A DNA stretch of 64,000 bases from Acidobacteriaceae bacterium (GTDB lineage Bacteria; Acidobacteriota; Terriglobia; Terriglobales; Acidobacteriaceae). Location of the stretch: assembly GCA_003138975.1 (NCBI GenBank), contig PLHQ01000078.1:64289-128288 (forward strand), written 5' to 3'. The position numbers and the translations under genes are program-made. Below are positions 26,964 through 34,754 of this stretch, one piece after another. Every line of letters starts with the position of its first letter. The first letter of the stretch is position 1. Under the pieces are notes generated by a model that was not told the DNA's origin, did no database searches, and worked only from the letters and a program-made list of their open reading frames with translations.

Positions 26964-28358
26964 TTACCGCTTTTCTCGCTTGCCAATGTCTCCACTCCCT
27001 TTCTTTACTGTAGCCCAAATCTCTCCTCGCGCCACGCGCGCTGAAATCTCCTGCCCCGCGTGCACCTGGGCCGCATCCTTCACCAATTGTCCCGCGCTAT
27101 CAAACACCAAGGCATATCCCCGCTCCAGAATCGCCAACGGCGAAAGCATCTCGAACGCCCTGCCCATGCGTTCCGCGCGTACCCTATACTGCAGCAGTAG
27201 ATTCCGCATCCCCGCCGCCAGCGCCGCAGTCGATACCTCCAACTCCCCGCGCATCCCCGCCAGCACTCGCCGGGCATCGTAATGCCTCACCGCCGCAGCA
27301 ACTGCCTCCCACCTGCGCCGCATCTGTTCCAGCGTCTGACGCTCAGCCCGCTCCAGCCGGTAAGTCAGATCGTCCAGCTTCTGCTGTCTCTGCCGGATCA
27401 AATCCATCATCCGCGCAAACGCTCCATGCTGCGCACGTTCTGTCAGCGCATGCCGCGCCTCCAGCAACCGCCGTTCCATCGCCCGCTCCAGCCGCTCCCG
27501 CACCGCCTCTGCCTGATTCTCCACTTCCACCAGCGAGCGGATCACCAACTCCGCCGCCGCCGAAGGCGTTGGAGCCCGCAGGTCCGCCACAAAATCCACG
27601 ATCGTGAAGTCCGTCTCGTGCCCCACCGCCGAGATCACCGGAATCTCCGACGCCGCCACCACCCGCGCCAGCCCTTCATCATTGAAAGCCGCCAGATCCT
27701 CCGCCGACCCTCCGCCGCGCCCCACAATAATGACTTCCACATCCCGGCTCTCGTTGAAATACCGCACGCCGGCCGCCACTTCAGCAGCCGCCGAGTCACC
27801 CTGCACTTGCGCCGGATAAATCACCGCGTTCGCCGTGTGATGGCGTCGCTGCAGAATGTTCAGAATATCGCGCAGAGCCGCCGCCTGTGGCGACGTCACA
27901 ATTCCAATTCGCGCCGGCAACGTCGGAATCGCTTTTTTCCGCTCCGCCGCAAACAATCCTTCCGCTTCCAGCTTCGCCTTCAGTTGCTCGAACGCGACCT
28001 GCAATCCTCCGGCGCCCTTCGGTTCCAGATACTCCGCCGCAATCTGCAACTCCCCGCGATCTTCATAAATGGTGACGCGTCCCCGCACCACTGCCTGCAT
28101 CCCGTCCGCCGGACGAAACCGCAGCAACCGCGCCGCCGACCTGAACATCACCACCCGTATCTGCGCGTTCGCGTCCTTCAGCGTGAAATAAAGATGCCCC
28201 GAATCCGGCGCGCGAAAATTCGAAATCTCACCCTCGACCCATGCGTCGGCATACTCCCGCTCCACGTGCGCCCGCACCGCTGCCACCAGGCCGCGCACCG
28301 TCCACACCCGCCGCTCCGGCGGCTGAAACTTCAACCCAAGCTGATCCCTTATCACCAT
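26964..28358 (-). CDS. xseA: Exodeoxyribonuclease VII large subunit
   Basis: The 464-residue protein begins with an OB-fold (VWTVRGLVAAVRAHVE, WVEGEISNFRAPDSGHLYFTLKD split across residues 40-62) and has the conserved catalytic core: RIGIVTSPQAAALRDIL, VIYPAQVQGDSAAAEV, the glycine-rich VEVIIVGRGGGSAEDLAAFNDE segment, and PVISAVGHETDFTIVDFVADLRAPTPSAAAEL (in two parts). A long coiled coil (about 280-390) follows. The enzyme degrades single-stranded DNA with a small subunit, XseB. I did not find xseB in the window. Confidence 0.96.
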   Translation of the reverse strand: MVIRDQLGLKFQPPERRVWTVRGLVAAVRAHVEREYADAWVEGEISNFRAPDSGHLYFTLKDANAQIRVVMFRSAARLLRFRPADGMQAVVRGRVTIYEDRGELQIAAEYLEPKGAGGLQVAFEQLKAKLEAEGLFAAERKKAIPTLPARIGIVTSPQAAALRDILNILQRRHHTANAVIYPAQVQGDSAAAEVAAGVRYFNESRDVEVIIVGRGGGSAEDLAAFNDEGLARVVAASEIPVISAVGHETDFTIVDFVADLRAPTPSAAAELVIRSLVEVENQAEAVRERLERAMERRLLEARHALTERAQHGAFARMMDLIRQRQQKLDDLTYRLERAERQTLEQMRRRWEAVAAAVRHYDARRVLAGMRGELEVSTAALAAGMRNLLLQYRVRAERMGRAFEMLSPLAILERGYALVFDSAGQLVKDAAQVHAGQEISARVARGEIWATVKKGSGDIGKREKR

Positions 28359-28428
28359 CGGAATACAAGGAGTCTAGAACAGATTCAGTGCCGATGAGCG
28401 CTTATGTGGAAACGAAAGCTCTTATGCC

Positions 28429-28476
28429 TACGTGGGGACAGCCGCCCTCGGCTGTCCGTTCCAGCGTAGCGCGTCG
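28429..28476. repeat. Palindromic GGACAGCC...GGCTGTCC repeat
   Basis: CGTGGGGACAGCCGCCCTCGG continues to GCTGTCCGTTCCAGCGTAGCGCG. It is one of the best-preserved copies of the family and lies between the divergent xseA and DUF2905 genes. Confidence 0.75.
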
Positions 28477-28615
28477 GCTTTGAAAGACATAGCAAGCAGA
28501 TGTAATATTTTGCGGTAAGTGTTCCGGCTGAACTCGGTACTGTGCGATGATTGCAAAGTTCTCGCGCGGGGGCCGCTCCTGAGTACACAGAATTTTGCAG
28601 GCATAACCCGTACCC

Positions 28616-28840
28616 ATGGCTGATCTTGGCAAATTGCTCGTCCTCTTTGGAGTGATCCTCGTCGCAGCCGGCCTCGTGCTGATCCTGCTCGGCCGGACCA
28701 CCCTTCCCCTCGGCCGCCTCCCCGGCGACCTCCTCTATCGCGGCAAGAACACCACGGTATACTTTCCGCTGGTCACGTCACTATTGCTGAGCATCGTGCT
28801 TTCCCTGGTTCTCTACCTAATCAACCACTTCCGCCGATAA
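28616..28840 (+). CDS. DUF2905 small membrane protein
   Basis: A 74-residue protein with two transmembrane helices (LGKLLVLFGVILVAAGLVLIL and YFPLVTSLLLSIVLSLVLYLI, residues given approximately) joined by the family-typical loop GRLPGDLLYRGKNTTVYFPL. DUF2905 proteins are widespread, of unknown function, and often have this exact GDL-y-gk-n-tvyfPl pattern. It lies just upstream of rsmG in the same direction. Confidence 0.92.
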   Translation: MADLGKLLVLFGVILVAAGLVLILLGRTTLPLGRLPGDLLYRGKNTTVYFPLVTSLLLSIVLSLVLYLINHFRR

Positions 28841-28891
28841 GCGTATTCGGCGATGCAAGATTTTCTCCCCGCAATCTACAATCGGATCCAC

Positions 28892-29608
28892 ATGAACTCC
28901 GCCCGCATCGCCGAACTGCTCCAGCCCTTCCTGGCCCCCGCTTCAAATCATTGTCATTCTGAAACGGGCCGAAGGCATGGTGAGGAATCTGCTGTCCTCT
29001 CCTCCGCCCAACTCGAATATATATCGACGTACATCGATATACTGCTCCGCTGGAACGCCCGCATCAACCTGACCGCCATCCGCGATCCAGGAGAAATAGT
29101 CACCCGCCACTTCGGCGAATCCCTCTTCGCGGCACGTCACCTCTTCCCGAACTCTCCCTCTGTGTCCCCTGTGCCCTCTGTGGTAAAGGGTTTGACTCGC
29201 GTAGCCGACCTCGGTTCCGGCGCTGGCTTCCCCGGAATTCCGATAAAACTCTGGGCCCCCAACATCGCTCTCACCCTCATCGAATCGAACCACAAGAAAG
29301 CCGCCTTCCTCCGCGAGGTCGGCCGCGCTCTTACATTGACCGACATCAATATACAAAACACTCGCGCCGACGAGGTCCCCCAAACCTTTGACGTAGTTAC
29401 CCTCCGCGCCGTCGAGCACTTCGCCGCCGCCCTTCCCATCGCCGCCCGCCTCCTAGCCCCCGCCGCCCGCGTAGCCCTCCTGATCGCCCATCCCCAGCTC
29501 GATACCGCCCGTTCTGCCCTTCCTCGGCTCACCTGGCAGCAGCCCATCCATGTTCCCCAATCCCAGTCCCGCCTGCTGCTGGTAGGCAGGCTGGAACAAC
29601 AAGAGTAA
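28892..29608 (+). CDS. rsmG: 16S rRNA (guanine-527-N7)-methyltransferase RsmG
   Basis: The methyltransferase fold is clear: IDILLRWNARINLTAIRDP at the N-terminal domain, the SAM motif VADLGSGAGFPGIPIKLWAP, IALTLIESNHKKAAFLREV, the RADEVPQTFDVVTLRAVEHF region, and a shortened C-terminus. It modifies G527 of 16S rRNA, a site linked to streptomycin response. Two segments match dispersed repeats in frame: residues about 18-36 (28951-28998) and about 87-99 (29154-29190, translation SPSVSPVPSVVKG). The ATG at 28892 with GGA upstream was preferred to the one at 28853. The next genes are parA and parB, a common neighbourhood. Confidence 0.93.
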   Translation: MNSARIAELLQPFLAPASNHCHSETGRRHGEESAVLSSAQLEYISTYIDILLRWNARINLTAIRDPGEIVTRHFGESLFAARHLFPNSPSVSPVPSVVKGLTRVADLGSGAGFPGIPIKLWAPNIALTLIESNHKKAAFLREVGRALTLTDINIQNTRADEVPQTFDVVTLRAVEHFAAALPIAARLLAPAARVALLIAHPQLDTARSALPRLTWQQPIHVPQSQSRLLLVGRLEQQE

Positions 29609-29736
29609 ACAAGTGGGAGGCAACTGGAATTTTTACCCAACCATTTACGCCACAGATGGCACTAAATTGTGTAAAGTGGGATAGTATCAAAGTGAGACTA
29701 TTTACCAACTTGGATCCGGTTGATAATGGCCATCAA

Positions 29737-29931
29737 TGTTCCAAACGGAACGCTAGGAAATATTGTTCCGGTTGGAACGATAGACACATTCCGCTCCAAT
29801 GTTCCGATAGGAACACTGAGTTCGTTTCAGGAACAATCAGTCTCCCAAAAGCCAAATCGTCTCTCAATGTTCCGCCCACAACCCTGCCCGTGCCATCTAC
29901 GTCCGGGACAGCTAATGTTCCTATCGGAACA
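29737..29931. promoter_or_regulatory. Cluster of TGTTCC-N4-GGAACA palindromes, possible parS-like sites
   Basis: Four 16-base palindromes share the arms TGTTCC and GGAAC(A/G) with four different centres: 29737-29752 (centre AAAC), 29764-29779 (GGTT), 29800-29815 (GATA) and 29916-29931 (TATC). Half-sites occur at 29830-29835 (GGAACA) and 29868-29873 (TGTTCC). The flanks are partly conserved (AA before the left arm, TAG after several right arms). Arms and length match parS (TGTTTC-ACGT-GAAACA type; TGTTCC arms are also known), but the normally fixed ACGT centre is absent. parA starts about 110 bases downstream. Alternatives are operators for another dimeric regulator such as LexA, or RNA hairpins. 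Confidence 0.55.
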
Positions 29932-30038
29932 TTAGGACTGGTTTTGCACAAGCATTCCTCATAACGCACAACATCTGACCTTGCATTCGAAATGCGAATC
30001 GCATTATGCTGCCAGTGACTCTGGCTCCTCTACAACTT

Positions 30039-30839
30039 ATGGGACGTGTCATCGCTGTTGCCAATCAGAAGGGCGGCGTGGGGAAGACTACGACTGCCAT
30101 CAACCTAGCCGCGTCCTTCGCGGCGGCTGAAGTGAACACTTTGCTCATCGATTGCGATCCGCAATCGAATGCCTCGAGCGGCCTTGGCCTGGTGAAGGAT
30201 CCGGAACGTATCTCCACTTACCACCTGCTGATGGGCGCAGCCTCCGGCGAGGAAGCGCTGACTACAACAGAGCTCGAGCAACTCTGGATCATTCCTTCGC
30301 ACAAGAATCTTATCGGCGCAAACATTGAACTCGTAGAGGCGGAGAGGCGCGAGTATCGCCTGAAGGATGCGATCGCGCCCCTGCGCGACAGGTTCCAGTA
30401 CGTTGTCTTGGACTGTCCGCCGGCGCTCGACTTGCTGACACTAAATGCGTTGGTAGCGGCCGATTCAGTCCTGATTCCAATGCAGGCGGAATATTTTGCG
30501 CTCGAAGGCATCAGCGAGCTGCTCGATACACTGGAACGAATTCGCGTGGAGTTGAATCCGGAACTTGAAATCGAAGGCGTGGTGCTGACCATGCTGGATG
30601 AGCGCACCAATCTCGCCCAACAAGTGATTGCGGAACTGAAAAATTTCTTTGGGGAGAAGTTGTGCGCGGCGACGGTGCCGCGGAACATACGGCTGGCGGA
30701 GGCGCCGAGCCATGGGAAGCCGGCGCTGGTGTACGACCCGCGATCGAAGGGGGCGGAGAGTTATATTCGGCTGGCGAAGGAGCTGCTTGGGCGGCATCTG
30801 GTGGCGGTGGGGGACCCGGCGGCGGCTAAGAGCGCCTAA
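30039..30839 (+). CDS. parA: Chromosome partitioning ATPase ParA (Soj)
   Basis: From the ATG at 30039 the protein has 266 residues and begins MGRVIAVANQKGGVGKTTTA, carrying the deviant Walker A motif KGGVGKTT. Further ParA features are LLIDCDPQSNASSGLG, YVVLDCPPALDLLTLNAL, and VPRNIRLAEAPSHGKPALVYDP. It binds DNA non-specifically as an ATP dimer and moves ParB-bound origins. The frame continues upstream to 30006, but the homology starts at 30039. parB follows after 114 bases. The four palindromes upstream could serve as both centromere and operator. Confidence 0.97.
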   Translation: MGRVIAVANQKGGVGKTTTAINLAASFAAAEVNTLLIDCDPQSNASSGLGLVKDPERISTYHLLMGAASGEEALTTTELEQLWIIPSHKNLIGANIELVEAERREYRLKDAIAPLRDRFQYVVLDCPPALDLLTLNALVAADSVLIPMQAEYFALEGISELLDTLERIRVELNPELEIEGVVLTMLDERTNLAQQVIAELKNFFGEKLCAATVPRNIRLAEAPSHGKPALVYDPRSKGAESYIRLAKELLGRHLVAVGDPAAAKSA

Positions 30840-30953
30840 TATATATAGACAGTTATCGATGTATAGATTTATTAATATCTATATATAGATAGTGGCAGAA
30901 CCGGCAAGAGCTTTAACCACAGAGGACACAGGGGTTCACAGAGGGAAAACTGA
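30840..30953. other. AT-rich parA-parB spacer with a dispersed repeat
   Basis: The first half is a run of TATATATAGAC and CTATATATAGATAG that can pair as an AT hairpin. It is followed at 30913-30946 by TTTAACCACAGAGGACACAGG, the CACAGAGG repeat also found at 19510 and in rsmG. The parB ATG comes directly after a GAGGG-containing end of this repeat, which may supply its ribosome site. Confidence 0.6.
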
Positions 30954-32141
30954 ATGACTACGACGGCGGCGGCGGAGAATTTGGCGGGGCGTCCGGTGGC
31001 GGAGAAGAAGGACGAGAAGGTAGAGAAGCGGAAGGCTTTGGGGCGCGGGTTGGCGTCGTTGTTGCCGGGGCCGAGAGTGGTGGGCGCGAGTACCGAGTCG
31101 CGAGTACCGAGTGGCGGCGCGGGCGCTCCCATACACGGAACCGGGGATGCGAGCGAAACCCAGGTCCCTCGCTTCGCTCGGGATGACAAGAGCATAGAGC
31201 TGCCAGCTTCTGCGGAGATGGAGGCAACGCGGACAGGAGTGTCCACGCCACACGAGCAACTTTCACACGAGCCGAGCGAGGTGATTTCGATTCAGGCGCA
31301 GGCGATCCAGCAACACCATATGGTGGCGCAGCTGGCGGTGGAGTTGATTGAGAAGAATCCGTACCAGACGCGGTACGTGTTTGACCAAGAGACGTTGGCG
31401 GAGCTAGCGGATTCGATCAAAGAGAACGGGGTAGTGCAGCCGGTGGTGGTGCGTCCGGCGGAGGAAGAAGGGCGCTACATCCTGGTGCTGGGCGAGCGGC
31501 GGCTGCGGGCGTCGAAGATGGCGGGGCAGCGGACGATTCCGGCGCTGGTGCGGAGGCTCTCGCCGCAGCAGGCGGCGGAGATGACCGTGCTCGAGAACGT
31601 GCAGCGGGAGGACTTGAATCCGCTGGAGCAGGCGGAGGCGTTTCGCGTGCTTAGCAAAGAATTTCAGCTGACGCAGGCGCAGATTGCGGAGCGGGTTGGA
31701 GTGTCGCGCGAGACGGTGGCGAATTACATGCGATTGCTGCGGCTTCCGAAGGAAGTGATGGGATATCTGCTATCAGGGCGGCTGACTTTCAGCGATTGCC
31801 GGGAGATTTTGGCATTGGAGAAAGAAGAACACATCGTCGAGGTAGCGAAAGAAGTGGTGACGAAGCATTTGAAGTGGGACGAGATTGAGGACCGCGTAGC
31901 GCGGCTGAACGGGTTTTTGCCGACGTTGCCGGGGCAGACGGTGCCGGGCGAGCTGCCACTGAAAAAAAGTAGAGCGGCGCGGTGGATGGATCCGAATGTG
32001 CGATCGGCGCAACTGGCCATGGAACGTATCTTGGGCATGCGGGTGAGGATTAAGGATCGGAACGGAAAAGGGAAGATTGTGATTGAGTATGCGACGGTGG
32101 ATGATTATGAGCGGGTGGTGGAGATGTTGAAGGGGAAGTAG
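30954..32141 (+). CDS. parB: Chromosome partitioning protein ParB with repeat-derived linker
   Basis: The 395-residue protein has a ParA-interacting N-terminus (KRKALGRGLASLLP, residues 26-39), the ParB/CTP-binding domain (NPYQTR at about 135, GERRLRASKMAG at 180, TVLENVQREDLNPLEQAEAF), an HTH (about 240-264: LTQAQIAERVGVSRETVANY) and a C-terminal dimerisation region. ParB loads at parS and slides on DNA as a CTP clamp. Two features are odd. Residues about 43-105 form a linker that translates three dispersed repeats (about 31089, 31158, 31228). The block after the HTH reads TFSDCR where ParB normally has xGHAR, and the HTH has Tyr258 and Arg263. Confidence 0.97.
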   Translation: MTTTAAAENLAGRPVAEKKDEKVEKRKALGRGLASLLPGPRVVGASTESRVPSGGAGAPIHGTGDASETQVPRFARDDKSIELPASAEMEATRTGVSTPHEQLSHEPSEVISIQAQAIQQHHMVAQLAVELIEKNPYQTRYVFDQETLAELADSIKENGVVQPVVVRPAEEEGRYILVLGERRLRASKMAGQRTIPALVRRLSPQQAAEMTVLENVQREDLNPLEQAEAFRVLSKEFQLTQAQIAERVGVSRETVANYMRLLRLPKEVMGYLLSGRLTFSDCREILALEKEEHIVEVAKEVVTKHLKWDEIEDRVARLNGFLPTLPGQTVPGELPLKKSRAARWMDPNVRSAQLAMERILGMRVRIKDRNGKGKIVIEYATVDDYERVVEMLKGK

Positions 32142-32749
32142 AAGTAGCGAGTCGCGAGTACCTGGTACCGAGTCAGGCGGCGAAGCAGTGCGCCCTAGTG
32201 CTTCAGTCCCAGTTCAGCTTGAGGCGAGGCTCAGAGGGATGGAGCCGTGGAACCCGCCCTTTCATAAACAGCGCGCAAGGATGGGGCAGCCTAGCTGTGT
32301 GGTACGGGCGGGAAAGGGAATCAAAGTGGTAAGAGTGGTAAGCGCGGGCTGTTTCAATCACGCTAGCGTGAGGGAAGTGCAGGGATCAGGCCTGAAACGG
32401 CGGACCGAGTGGGAACGACTTGTAGGTAGTGACTAACTTGATTCGCGTGGCCGCACGGCTAGCTAGGGTTTGGTCCACTACGAGGGCTGAAGCCCGGTTC
32501 CTCTCGTGCGATTTACGCGGCCCATTCGGCTTCGCTCAGAGTGTGTGACTTTTTGATGTCGTCAAGAATCGATGTTGCAAACAAACATAGATACGACGAC
32601 AAACTGGTCATAAATTCAAGAAAGTCACAAACTCTCAGGATGACAACCGATGGTACCCTGGTAGATACGGGGCTTACCCCGTCTGCATTTCCTTCCGATC
32701 TGCGAGACACGGCAAGCCGCGTCTCTACGTGGAATTCCTGGCAGATTCG
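32142..32749. other. Repeat-rich intergenic region without convincing genes
   Basis: The region starts at 32146-32176 with GTAGCGAGTCGCGAGTACC, a relative of the tract inside parB, and includes ATACGGGGCTTACCCCGTC (about 32668), a small hairpin of the local repeat type, and CTGAAGCCCGGTTCC at about 32489. A plus-strand frame at 32541-33140 runs into the antisense side of the broken aminotransferase and is not believed. No terminator or RNA gene was recognised. Confidence 0.5.
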
Positions 32750-33884
32750 CTACGCGGTAACCCTCTTCGCAGACCAACTCTTCACGAACTCTTCCATGCG
32801 GCCGAGTGCTCGGGGAAAGTTGTCAGCTGACGCGGCAAAGCCCAGGCGGAAATGCGAGGGCGCGTCGAAACAATCTCCCGGCGCCAACAGAATTCCGCGC
32901 TCGGTTGCGGCCTGGCAGAAGGGGCGTGCGTCCTCGCCGGTTAGAAGCCACGGGAAGGCCGTCACTCCGCCTTGCGGGCGGATCCAGCCGAGAACGTCGC
33001 GATGCGAAGCCATAAAGCGATCCAGTTGCTGCAGATTCTGGCTGGCAGTTTCCTGCGTCTTCCCGAGAACGGTGGAGTGGTTGCGGACCGCGATCTCGGC
33101 GAGGATTTCTCCCGGAGTGCTGTTGCAGACCGAGAAATAGGAGCGGGCGGTCCAGTATTGCTCGCGTCGCTTGGCGTCGCGTTCGATCATCCATCCAACG
33201 CGCGTTCCTGCGAGCGGGAAAGCCTTTGATAGATCGTTGATCACGGTGGCATGCGGGAGGCGCGCGGCGGACTTCGATTCGCGTCCGTGATAGATCGGGT
33301 GCATGACCTCGTCGCTAATCAGTTGGATGCCATGCTGGGACGTGAACTCGTGCAGAGCCTCCATCTCGGAGTCGCTGATGGTGGCGCCGGTCGGGTGATG
33401 CGGGCTGTTTACCAGGATCAGCTTCGTCGTCGAATCGGCGAGACGTTTGATCTCGTCCACATCGATGCGGAAGCTGTTTTCCCGACGCACGCGGTAGTAC
33501 GGTAGTAACGCAGCTCGAGGCCGAGCGACTCGGGAAGCGCCGAGAACGTCGCAAAGCCCGGCTGCGGCAGGATGACGTTGGCTCCGGGCTCGGCGGCAAG
33601 CCACATAAGCACGACCAGGGCTTCCGAGGCGCGCCCGTGACCACCTGCACGTGGTCGACACTGACGCCCTGCATCTCGGCGATCGCTTCGCGCAAACTGT
33701 CGGCGCCCGCGGGACGGCCGTACACCACTTTGTGATTCAGGTAACGCTGGCGAGACTCTTCGCCGCCCAGGTCGAGGAGTTCGTTGGCAGTCCAGGTGGG
33801 GCCGGTGCTAGCGGCAAGATTGAATTCGATGCCGTGTTCGTAGGTGTCGAGCCAGGCGTCGAGCAGAAAGGGCTTCAAGCGCAT
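32750..33884 (-). pseudogene. Class I/II PLP aminotransferase, broken by two indels
   Basis: Three minus-strand frames together give one aminotransferase. Frame 1 (from ATG 33884) reads MRLKPFLLDAWLDTYEHGIE up to DHVQVVTGA. Frame 2 continues EALVVLMWLAAEPGANVIL through LRYY. Frame 3 gives RVRRENSFRI onward, with ILVNSPHHPTG, the PLP-lysine region NDLSKAFPLAGTRVGW, and the C-terminal FRLGFAAS. The first break is an extra GC dinucleotide near 33629-33634; the second is a tandem copy of an 8-base unit (CGGTAGTA, 33492-33507). Deleting one copy restores LRYYRVRREN. It resembles capreomycidine-synthase-like aminotransferases, but its former function is unsure. Confidence 0.85.
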
Positions 33885-33953
33885 GAGATCACCTCAGGGC
33901 AGATCGATGCGCAGGTGAAGACCCGCCAGATCCGCGTGTGGCTCGATTCTAGC

Positions 33954-34754
33954 CTAGGAATGCGGCTTGCGGGCTGAGGCGACGCGCGGAATTCCCTGCA
34001 GGTCGTTTGTCAGTGTTATGTCTTCCCAACCATGCAGGAGTGCGCGCACGCGGTCCGCGATCGTGCCGCTGATTTCCATAATAAGGTAGCCGCCGGGCCG
34101 GAGTGCGGTGTGGGCTGCGGGGATAAGGTTCTTTGCCGACTTCGAGCTGCACCTGGTCTTCCTCGGCTTCGCCGACGTAGGGAGGATTCGAGACGACGAA
34201 GTCGAAGGCTGCAGCTTCCAGGCCGTTCAGCAGGTCGGTGTCGTGGAAGAAGAAACTGCGTTCGAGTTGGTGGTGGCTCGACGTGCGGAATTCGAGTTGG
34301 AGGCGGGCGGCGTTGGCTTCGGCGATTTCGAGCGCGCATGGAGAGATGTCGGTGGCGTGAATTCGGCGTTGGGCAGCTCTTTGGCAAGCGCCAGTGCGAT
34401 GGCGCCGGAGCCGGTGCCGACATCGGCGATCTTTGGGTTTTTCAACGCTCTGGCGAGCGGCAGGACGGTTTCGATCAGATGTTCGGTCTCTGGGCGCGGA
34501 ATCAGCACGGCGGGGGACACGATCAGATCGAGCCCCCAGAATTCCTGGTGGCCGGTGATGTATTGCGCGGGGACGCCTTTGGTGCGCTGGGTCAGCGCTT
34601 CGTCGTACCGAGATTGCTCTTCTTTTGTTAGTTCGCGCTCGGGATGAGCGTAGAGGTGGGCGCGGTCGCAGTTGAGCGTGAACATGAGGAGCAGTTCAGC
34701 GTTCAGGCGAGGCGAGGGGACGCGGTCGGAGGTGAAGGTTGGATTTCTTTCGCC
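33954..34754 (-). pseudogene. prmC: Protein N5-glutamine methyltransferase PrmC, decayed copy
   Basis: The remains of the release-factor methyltransferase are clear: RLNAELLLMFTLNCDRAHLY, VPAQYITGHQEFWGLDLIVS, VLIPRPETEHLIE, the SAM motif IADVGTGSGAIALALA, and the catalytic NPPYVGEAEED. At least three lesions are present. The gene begins right after the preceding stop without a plausible start and lacks about 25 N-terminal residues. A base is missing at about 34352 (GAATTCACGCC). Near 34130 the segment between QLEVG and LIPAAHTALRPGGYL is short by about 20 residues and changes frame. Since PrmC activity matters for growth, another copy probably exists elsewhere. Confidence 0.85.

Noticed and set aside
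27282-28397. Long plus-strand frame (371 codons) opposite xseA
   Set aside because: Arg/His/Pro-rich composition typical of the antisense strand of a GC-rich gene; xseA is certain.
29910-29936. The 29916 palindrome as an rsmG terminator
   Set aside because: It has a good stem but no T tract, lies 300 bases past rsmG, and belongs to a set of four similar palindromes.
29656-29969. Short frames across the palindromes that translate as NVPNGT/NVPIGT-like repeats
   Set aside because: The peptide periodicity is just the palindromes read as codons; frames exist on both strands and none has a ribosome site.
32541-33140. 199-residue plus-strand frame after parB
   Set aside because: Half of it is antisense to the broken aminotransferase and the rest is repeat-rich; no domain seen.
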